Part shown: in pieces, positions 15,074 to 20,419 of the stretch
Layout of the letters: every line of letters begins with the position of its first letter
Numbering within the stretch: position 1 is the first letter of the stretch
Source of the DNA: Clostridiales bacterium
GTDB taxonomy: Bacteria; Bacillota; Clostridia; Lachnospirales; CAG-274
Length of the DNA stretch: 20,419 bases
Reading direction: 5' to 3'
Assembly (NCBI GenBank): GCA_018371275.1
Contig: JAHALF010000020.1
Coordinates: forward strand, 1-20,419
Translations under genes and position numbers: made by a program
Notes under the pieces: generated by a model
Seen by the model: only the letters and a program-made list of their open reading frames with translations
Databases searched by the model: none
Told to the model about the DNA's origin: nothing

Positions 15074-17062
15074 TTATAAATATAGGCTCCTAAAAGGAGC
15101 TAATATTAAAAATCTGCTAGCCTCAACTATATTTTCATACATTAAAACTAAAGCACCATACCCATTTTTACTTTCTATTAACTTATTATTTTTTAAAGTT
15201 TCGCTAACTAAAATATTAAATATTGGTGTAGTTAAAACTTCGCTTTGGTCTTTTACTATTTTTTCAACTGAAATTTCACACTCTAATCTACCAGGCTCTT
15301 TTAAAAAATCTGTCGTTAAGGCAAATTGTACTCTTCCATTTTCAGCATCTGTTATTTGACCAATATTATAAATAAAAGTATCCGTTGGAAGTTTAGGACA
15401 AGGTGTTTTTGTTGGTGGACGTTTAACAAATATTTTAACTGTTGCATTAGTTAAATCTACTGGGTTGCCTTTATCTTTTAAATCAACATCTATATATCTT
15501 GAATTTTGGTCATTTTGAATAGCTGTAATGGTTGCTTTAACTGGTTGTGCTTTAGCTGCTATATCTGTTAATGCTTTAGATATTATAGTACCTAAGGAGT
15601 TAATAACACCCTCAAATCCCCCTTTATCAAAAGCATTTTGTAATTCTGTTACAAGCCCAGTAGCATATTCAGTAACTTCCTTTAAATGTACTTGAATACT
15701 TTCATATATTTTTATACCTAAAGTTTCTAATCGGGAGGAAAGTTCATCAAGTCTACCTTGTAAGTTATCACTCATTATTTCAGCCATTTCAGCAGCACCA
15801 CCACTACTGTTATTAATAGCTCCTGTTAATTTGTCAAAGTCAGCTTGACTTGAATTTACAATAGCTAAAAGACCAGACATACCCTCTTTACCGGCAAGCA
15901 TTTCTGCATATTGTGCTTTTTCTGCCTCAGTCAAACCATTAAATCCATCTCTTAATTGAACCATTACATCGTTAAATGGAAGCATATTTCCTTTAGCATC
16001 TTGTATATTAAGACCTAACTGTTGAATAGCCATAGCAGAATTTTTTGTTGGACTGGCTAAGTTAGTCATTAATGTTCTTAAAGATGTACCAGATTGAGAT
16101 GCTTTAATCCCAGCATTAGCCATAAGTCCCAGTGCAACTGAAGTATCCTCTATGCTATAACCTAAAGCTCCAGCTACAGGTGCAACATATTTAAAGCTTT
16201 CTCCAAGCATTGAAACATTGGTATTGGCATTACTACTAGCAGCAGCTAAAACGTCAGCAAATCTCCCACTTTCATTAGCAGATAGGCCAAAGGCTGTTAA
16301 ACCATCTGTTACAATATCTGATACCATAGCCAAATCTTCACCAGACGCAGCAGCTAAGTCCATAATACCACCAATACCACCAATCATTTGCTCTGTTTTC
16401 CAACCAGCCATAGCCATATAGTTTAATACTTCGGCAGATTCACTGGCACTAAATTTAGTAGATGCTCCCATTTCTAGTGCTTTCTCTTTTAATCTTTCTA
16501 AATCATCAGCACTTGCTCCACTTGTGGCTTGGACTTTACTCATAGCAGTTTCAAAATTTTTACCAACAGATATTGAGGCAGCACCAAGTCCACCAATACC
16601 AGTAGAAACACCAGCAATAGCAGTAGTAATACCAGCAACAGCTGTTTTTGTTATACTTCCTAATCCAGCTATACCACTTTTCACAACAGACCCTAAATTA
16701 GCAAATCCTTTTTTAAAAAATGTTGGTATAAAATTAGCACTTTTCTCGTAGCTATCTGAAATTTTATCAGCCTGTTTTGAAACTTCTTTAGCGTTTTTTT
16801 CAGCTAATAATCCTAGTTCTTTATAGGCTTTTTTATGAGCATTAGCATTATCTAACGGTTTACCATTATTTAATTCTGCGTATTCTTTTTTTATTCTTTC
16901 TACTGTTTTATGAAATAATTCCCTAATCTCTTCTACAGATTTACCAGTGTTTTTAGCCATTTGTTCAAAGGTTCTTCTGTTTTGATTTTTAACAGTGTTA
17001 AGTCCCTTTTCAATACCTGTAGTATCTAGTTCTGTTCCAATTTTTATAGACCCGTCACTCAT
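15074..17062 (-). CDS. Chimera: tape-measure protein N-part fused in frame to a baseplate BppU-like domain
   Basis: Residues 1 to about 505 are a TP901-type tail tape-measure protein: an N-terminal helical region, a Gly/Ala-rich hydrophobic stretch (about 120-170) and the conserved core (ETAMSKVQATSGAS, AEVLNYMAMAGW, ANAGIKASQSGTSLRTLM). From about 508 to 620 the sequence changes to a beta-rich domain like the N-terminus of phage upper baseplate proteins (SRYIDVDLKDKGNPVDLTNATVKIFVKRP). The rest of the tape measure, distal tail and tail lysin genes that normally lie between are gone, so the fusion is a deletion scar near 15540-15550. The final residues read through a hairpin (15086-15100) and look like a second truncation. 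The start overlaps the Gp15 stop by 8 bp behind GGGGGTGAG. A working tail is unlikely. Confidence 0.85.
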   Translation of the reverse strand: MSDGSIKIGTELDTTGIEKGLNTVKNQNRRTFEQMAKNTGKSVEEIRELFHKTVERIKKEYAELNNGKPLDNANAHKKAYKELGLLAEKNAKEVSKQADKISDSYEKSANFIPTFFKKGFANLGSVVKSGIAGLGSITKTAVAGITTAIAGVSTGIGGLGAASISVGKNFETAMSKVQATSGASADDLERLKEKALEMGASTKFSASESAEVLNYMAMAGWKTEQMIGGIGGIMDLAAASGEDLAMVSDIVTDGLTAFGLSANESGRFADVLAAASSNANTNVSMLGESFKYVAPVAGALGYSIEDTSVALGLMANAGIKASQSGTSLRTLMTNLASPTKNSAMAIQQLGLNIQDAKGNMLPFNDVMVQLRDGFNGLTEAEKAQYAEMLAGKEGMSGLLAIVNSSQADFDKLTGAINNSSGGAAEMAEIMSDNLQGRLDELSSRLETLGIKIYESIQVHLKEVTEYATGLVTELQNAFDKGGFEGVINSLGTIISKALTDIAAKAQPVKATITAIQNDQNSRYIDVDLKDKGNPVDLTNATVKIFVKRPPTKTPCPKLPTDTFIYNIGQITDAENGRVQFALTTDFLKEPGRLECEISVEKIVKDQSEVLTTPIFNILVSETLKNNKLIESKNGYGALVLMYENIVEASRFLILAPFRSLYL
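15086..15100 (-). terminator. Weak hairpin at the end of the tail module
   Basis: GCTCC/GGAGC with the loop TTTTA, followed on the minus strand by CTATATTTAT. It lies inside the last codons of the chimeric tail ORF. It may be the original terminator of the tail operon, now read through after truncation of the gene. Confidence 0.4.
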
Positions 17063-17666
17063 TCACTATCTCACCCCCTTTTATTTTTTGTATATCTTCA
17101 AAACGTTTTTTTAGTTTTTCTCTAATATTATTATGGTACTGTTCTGTAGTTAGTTTTTCTTCTTGAATATCTAAAGCATAAACTTGTTTCATTTTTTTAT
17201 AAAACTTTTTATTCTCTTTATCCATTTTTGAAGTGTCAACACTTCTATACTGAATAATTTTTGTAAGTTGGCAATTTTCACTTAAACTTTGTAATAAGCT
17301 CTTAAATTTATGCCAATGTAAATATTCAACTTCATATAAATCAATACCATATTCTTGTAGAAAAGCAGAGTAAATATATTTTTCGTCTTTATGAAAATCA
17401 AATACTTTTTCACTTCTATATTCTAAATTATCCTTATTCTGTTTTTCTCCACTAAAAAAAGACACAACCTCTTTAAGTGCGTCTTCAAACTGGTCAACTT
17501 GCAAATTTAAACCAATTTCAATAAAAAAATTTAAAAGTTTATAAAAACTTTCTTCATTTTCTTTTAAATTTTGTATTAAATCTTGAAATTTTAGCCAAAT
17601 TCTAAAATCGGTAGCAATAGGAATACTGCTACCATTAATTAGAATTGTATTTTTTAAGTTAAACAT
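17055..17666 (-). CDS. Gp15-like phage tail assembly protein
   Basis: 203 residues resembling the Gp15 family of Firmicute siphophages (N-terminus with IATDFRIWLKFQDLI, centre with YSAFLQEYGIDLYEVEYLHW). It lies between the tail assembly chaperone and the tape measure, where the second chaperone is normally found. It probably helps load tail tube protein onto the tape measure. Its ATG shares a base with the previous stop (TAATG). It is intact. Confidence 0.75.
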   Translation of the reverse strand: MFNLKNTILINGSSIPIATDFRIWLKFQDLIQNLKENEESFYKLLNFFIEIGLNLQVDQFEDALKEVVSFFSGEKQNKDNLEYRSEKVFDFHKDEKYIYSAFLQEYGIDLYEVEYLHWHKFKSLLQSLSENCQLTKIIQYRSVDTSKMDKENKKFYKKMKQVYALDIQEEKLTTEQYHNNIREKLKKRFEDIQKIKGGEIVNE

Positions 17667-18043
17667 TAGCTTTTACCATTAGCTTTTTCATAAATTTTAA
17701 TAATATCACTAATATTCGTATTTTTAAAAATACCATTTATTTTTTCTTGTTCTCTTTTCACAGTTGCCTCTTCTAAAGGTCTTTCATATTCTGTTTTTAT
17801 TATAAAAAATAACAGTTCAAGTTCTTTTGTATCTATATCTTCAAAAGAAGCACTTTCTAATATTTCAAGTAATTTTTCTTCAGTTAATAAATCTGATAAA
17901 AATTCATAACATTTTCTAAGAACTTCTATTCTCCTAACATTTCCTAATAAAAAATTTTTATTAAGATTTTCTATTTCTTCCATTTTTTCCTCAAAAGCTA
18001 TTGTAAATTTAGGTAAATCAATTTTTTTATTTTTAAAATTCAT
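17666..18043 (-). CDS. Phage tail assembly chaperone-like protein
   Basis: 125 residues, acidic and helical, with no obvious motif. The position directly after a tail tube gene and before Gp15 is that of the first tail assembly chaperone. In many phages this pair is linked by a frameshift, but here the second gene has its own overlapping ATG. GGAGGAATAAAT precedes the start. Confidence 0.6.
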   Translation of the reverse strand: MNFKNKKIDLPKFTIAFEEKMEEIENLNKNFLLGNVRRIEVLRKCYEFLSDLLTEEKLLEILESASFEDIDTKELELLFFIIKTEYERPLEEATVKREQEKINGIFKNTNISDIIKIYEKANGKS

Positions 18044-18045
18044 AT

Positions 18046-18303
18046 TTATTCCTCCACTATATCATATAATACTGTTGGACTTTCTATTTCTGCAATAGGT
18101 TTATCTTTATCTGCTGTCCAATCAAAAGCCATAGGCATATCCCCTACCTTTGAGAAGTTGATAGAAACTTCTGCTTTACTTCCAGCGTCTCCGCTACCGT
18201 CATTTTCAACCATAACAGACATTCTACCTACTTCTCCTTTACCAGTTAAAACATTAAAATATACATAAGGTACAACAGTTGACTGACCTGTTCCATATAT
18301 CAA
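18046..18303 (-). pseudogene. C-terminal fragment of a phage tail tube protein
   Basis: About 83 residues in the style of the C-terminal half of major tail proteins (YVYFNVLTGKGEVGRMSVMV, then AEVSINF and ending YDIVEE), in the right place before the chaperone genes. The only in-frame start is a TTG at 18303 without a ribosome binding site. The frame runs back to a stop at 18337-18339 through sequence that belongs to another gene in another frame. The N-terminal part has been deleted. Confidence 0.6.
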
Positions 18304-18400
18304 GTTTTGTTGTAGAGTGTTTAGCCTTGAGCCTATTTAAAACAGTAATAGTATAACCAAAAGTAGGTAACATTTGATTTTTATTCCATTTTATTCGCAT
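18254..18400 (-). pseudogene. N-terminal fragment of a phage minor capsid protein
   Basis: A 48-codon ORF whose ATG shares one base with the connector stop (TAATG). The first 37 or so residues (MRIKWNKNQM, then TVLNRLKAKHSTTKLDIW) resemble the start of the putative minor capsid protein that follows the connector in Firmicute siphophages. It then runs out of frame into the tail tube fragment and stops. The junction lies near 18285-18305. Confidence 0.6.
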
Positions 18401-18729
18401 TAGACCACCACGCTTATTAATTCAATTGGCAGTATTTCAACAACTTTTTGATATAGTTCTTGTAGCTTTTGTTCAGAAGTTTTAGCCTCTACAAAACTCA
18501 TTGATATACCATCATTTGAAACAGAAGAAACATCAGCCTCTCCTGTTTCATTTTCATATATTTGTTCAATTATTAAGAACACACATAATTCAATATCTTC
18601 TGTTACATCTATAATTCTTCCAGATGTCCAATAGTTAAGTTTTTTTCTAGCTAATAACTCAAAAAAAGTATAATCTTCCTCGACTATACTTCCACCAAAT
18701 TCTAAATATCTATCATATGTTAAGTGCAT
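18400..18729 (-). CDS. Probable phage head-tail connector (Gp6-like)
   Basis: 109 residues beginning MHLTYDRYLEFGG, with LARKKLNYWTSGRI and a helical middle typical of head-tail connector (adaptor) proteins that sit under the portal. Position after the capsid gene and before the minor capsid supports this. No truncation is visible. The assignment rests on motif impression plus gene order. Confidence 0.65.
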   Translation of the reverse strand: MHLTYDRYLEFGGSIVEEDYTFFELLARKKLNYWTSGRIIDVTEDIELCVFLIIEQIYENETGEADVSSVSNDGISMSFVEAKTSEQKLQELYQKVVEILPIELISVVV

Positions 18730-18730
18730 T

Positions 18731-18790
18731 TTATTTACCAGCCCCTTTTTTCCCTTTAGTTGTCAGTTTTGGAGCGTCTTCTGACAACAT
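18731..18790 (-). CDS. Possible 19-residue ORF between capsid and connector
   Basis: ATG at 18790 is two bases after the capsid stop and has AGGGGGAG upstream; the stop comes one base before the connector ATG. The product is short and Lys/Gly-rich (LTTKGKKGAGK near the end). It may only couple translation of the connector to that of the capsid, or be what remains of a small head protein. Confidence 0.45.
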   Translation of the reverse strand: MLSEDAPKLTTKGKKGAGK

Positions 18791-18792
18791 AG

Positions 18793-19638
18793 CTACTCCC
18801 CCTGAAATTTAACAGTGCCAACTGCAATAGCATTCTCCCTTGTTACTTTACCACCATAAATATTAAGTCCTTTCACTGCATCTGAAAATCTTTTTTCTGG
18901 TCTATAGGCTTCAGTTTTAATAATTTGATTAGCATAAGTACAAGAACCATTATAAGAACCTATTATTTTATATTCATTACTAGAATTAGGCACATTATTA
19001 GATATGTATATATCAAACCCTGCTGCTCTACCAACTGAACCATTTAATAACCTACTTTCGCTAGCTCCTGTATTATAAGCAAATCGTGGGTCTAATAGCA
19101 TAAATCCCTCAAACTCTGGTGGTAATACTACCCAACGCCCTTGTTTTGGGACATTGCCTTTATCAAGAACTGTTCTCATTTTTACCAAAAATTCGTAAGC
19201 ATTTTCTTTATTAATAACTATAGCTGAACCATCTGCACCTAATCCATCTTTTAATTTGCCTTCTTTAAGTAAGCCACCTATATATGTGTCAACCTTTTCG
19301 GCTAATTTATATGACGCATTAGCCATTGCTTTATCCATTAGCTCCGCCCTAGCTTGTACCCTATCAACATCATCGATACCAATGTTAAAATAATCGCCTT
19401 GATTAATTTCAAGCATTTGTTCAGCTGTTGTAAGCTCTTCTGGTGCGTCAATATCAGTATTTCTAGTATAAGTTTTTGTTGTAATTTCATTAAGAGAGTT
19501 TATGTGGACTTTATCCCCATATTGTTTAATTTCACCCTCATAATCTCTATTAACAAGATTAGCAAAAACTAAATTTTTGTTTAAATTATCTAAAAGCCTT
19601 GCACTCCATACCTCTGGAATAAATGTTGTTATACTCAT
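18793..19638 (-). CDS. Phage major capsid protein
   Basis: 281 residues starting MSITTFIPEVWSARLLDNL, with NRDYEGEIKQYGDKVHI and VDRVQARAELMDKAM, as in coat proteins of the P22 gp5-like/HK97-fold group found in Firmicute phages. The C-terminal IYISNNVP and the KGLNIYGGKVTRENAIAVG stretch fit. It follows the scaffold with a one-base overlap (TAATG). The ORF is complete. Confidence 0.88.
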   Translation of the reverse strand: MSITTFIPEVWSARLLDNLNKNLVFANLVNRDYEGEIKQYGDKVHINSLNEITTKTYTRNTDIDAPEELTTAEQMLEINQGDYFNIGIDDVDRVQARAELMDKAMANASYKLAEKVDTYIGGLLKEGKLKDGLGADGSAIVINKENAYEFLVKMRTVLDKGNVPKQGRWVVLPPEFEGFMLLDPRFAYNTGASESRLLNGSVGRAAGFDIYISNNVPNSSNEYKIIGSYNGSCTYANQIIKTEAYRPEKRFSDAVKGLNIYGGKVTRENAIAVGTVKFQGE

Positions 19639-20234
19639 TATTTAACCTCCTTTAATGAATTAGATACTAATTCCCAATTTTTATTTATTTCTTCAGAGCT
19701 CATATTTTTAATTTGTTCTCTTGTTAGTAATTTTGGGTTACCAGAATTATTAATCGATGGTATCTCTATTTTTTCTTGTTGCTCATTTATAAAGACATTT
19801 TCAACGTCTTTAGTCATTGATTCAAAAAGCTCTTTAGCTGATTTTCCTTTATTTGAAGTATCAAGGATAGCCTCCTTTAATTTATTTGCATATCCTTGTT
19901 TTGTAATATCATTAATAAACTTTTTATCAGCAAAGACTTCAGCTATAACATCGTTTAACTGACGTTCTTCTGCCTCTTTTGTATAAATTTCTTCTTGTTT
20001 TTTTAGTTTATTTTGCAAATCTTCGATATTTTTTTGTAATTCTTCTGCATTACCTTTATTTTTTTCTAATTCCTTAATATTTTGAGTTAATTCAGTGTTT
20101 CTAGTATGTAAAGAATTATTTTCTTCTTGAAGATTTTTGATTAAATCTATGTCTTTTTGATAAAAAATATTAACTTGTTCTAACTGCTCAGTAGTTGCAT
20201 TTTCGAATATTTTTTGTAAATCTTCTAACTTCAT
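19638..20234 (-). CDS. Phage scaffolding protein (GP20-like)
   Basis: 198 residues. A long coiled coil (about residues 30-95, rich in Glu, Lys, Leu and Asn) is followed by DVIAEVFADKKFINDITKQGY and a C-terminal segment ending in a short helix. This is the plan of phage minor structural protein GP20, the internal scaffold for capsid assembly. AGGAGG precedes the ATG. It is complete. Confidence 0.85.
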   Translation of the reverse strand: MKLEDLQKIFENATTEQLEQVNIFYQKDIDLIKNLQEENNSLHTRNTELTQNIKELEKNKGNAEELQKNIEDLQNKLKKQEEIYTKEAEERQLNDVIAEVFADKKFINDITKQGYANKLKEAILDTSNKGKSAKELFESMTKDVENVFINEQQEKIEIPSINNSGNPKLLTREQIKNMSSEEINKNWELVSNSLKEVK

Positions 20235-20242
20235 ATATCCTC

Positions 20243-20323
20243 CTATTTATAAATCCTTGTTTTTTCTAAATGTAAACTTAGTCCAACTGAATTACTAAAA
20301 TCTTTATATAGATTATAAACTTC
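20243..20323 (-). pseudogene. C-terminal remnant of a phage head gene
   Basis: An open frame of 26 codons with no start, VYNLYKDFSNSVGLSLHLEK then TRIYK and stop, just before the scaffold ribosome binding site. By position it is the end of the portal or minor head protein that normally precedes the scaffold. It is joined to an ssb fragment in another frame. Confidence 0.45.
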
Positions 20324-20419
20324 CTATTAACAGCTACACTAAATCGTGTAACTGCTATAGGCTGTGTACTTTGAGAATATTTTATCTCTGCGTCTCTTGT
20401 AAGTCTTCCTATAAATTGT
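20278..20419 (-). pseudogene. ssb: N-terminal fragment of single-stranded DNA-binding protein
   Basis: At the right edge the minus strand encodes FIGRLTRDAEIKYSQSTQPI followed by AVTRFSVAVNRKF, a clear SSB OB-fold start lacking only its first few residues. After VNRKF it departs from the family and stops at 20278-20280. Only about 37 residues of SSB remain in the window, so it cannot bind DNA as a normal SSB. The junction lies near 20310-20325. Confidence 0.8.

Larger units (their letters stand above)
13444..20419 (-). mobile_element. Deletion-scarred siphovirus-type prophage remnant
   Basis: Everything from the helicase loader to the right edge reads as phage: loader, toxin-antitoxin locus, tail, head and an ssb fragment, nearly all on the minus strand. 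The gene order scaffold, capsid, connector, minor capsid, tail tube, chaperone, Gp15, tape measure is typical of Firmicute siphophages. No terminase, portal, protease, lysin, holin or integrase is seen in the window. No attachment site could be identified; the left border probably lies between 12653 and 13444. Confidence 0.85.

Noticed and set aside
1..20419. CRISPR array, tRNA, rRNA or insertion sequence
   Set aside because: No regularly spaced repeats, cloverleaf sequence, rRNA segments or transposase-like frames were seen.

Overview
The window comes from an AT-rich, low-GC Gram-positive bacterium, most likely a spore-forming clostridium. The signs are strong AGGAGG-type ribosome binding sites, a SpoVD-type penicillin-binding protein with a C-terminal PASTA domain, a PyrK/PyrDB dihydroorotate dehydrogenase, and LrgAB. 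I cannot name genus or species from the sequence.

Layout: (1) 1-1926, plus strand: 3' part of spoVD, cut by the left edge. It faces the pyr operon across a shared, near-perfect bidirectional terminator (1943-1984). (2) 1993-11423, minus strand: a pyrimidine operon read pyrB-pyrC-pyrF-carA-carB-pyrK-pyrD. It covers UMP synthesis except pyrE, which is not here; pyrI and pyrR are also absent. It has a consensus promoter (11395-11423), a U-rich 25-codon leader peptide gene (11270-11347) with a strong Shine-Dalgarno, and a U-tract terminator (11225-11269) whose stem begins at the base after the leader stop codon. This is the architecture of UTP-sensing, translation-coupled attenuation known from enterobacterial pyrBI, and I see no PyrR-type element. 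(3) 11507-12649, plus strand: lrgAB with its own promoter and terminator. (4) 12653-13177, minus strand: an orphan coiled-coil protein. (5) 13444 to the right edge, minus strand: a decayed siphovirus-type prophage.

The prophage reads right to left as: ssb fragment, tail end of a head gene, scaffold, major capsid protein, a 19-residue ORF, head-tail connector, minor capsid fragment, tail tube fragment, tail assembly chaperone, Gp15, a tape-measure protein fused in frame to a baseplate (BppU-like) domain, a type I toxin-antitoxin locus, a probable replisome-organiser remnant, and a DnaC-like helicase loader. Terminase, portal, most tail genes, lysis genes and integrase are missing. The damage looks like several clean deletions, while the surviving ORFs stay open.

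The most interesting part of the prophage is the toxin-antitoxin locus at 14712-15040. A 25-residue membrane peptide with a very strong ribosome binding site lies on the minus strand, behind an extended -10 promoter. A convergent plus-strand RNA of about 130 nt has a perfect TTGACA-N17-TATAAT promoter and its own terminator. The first bases of the predicted toxin mRNA are complementary to the bases just before its own terminator, and also to a nearer site, so the message may switch between alternative folds.
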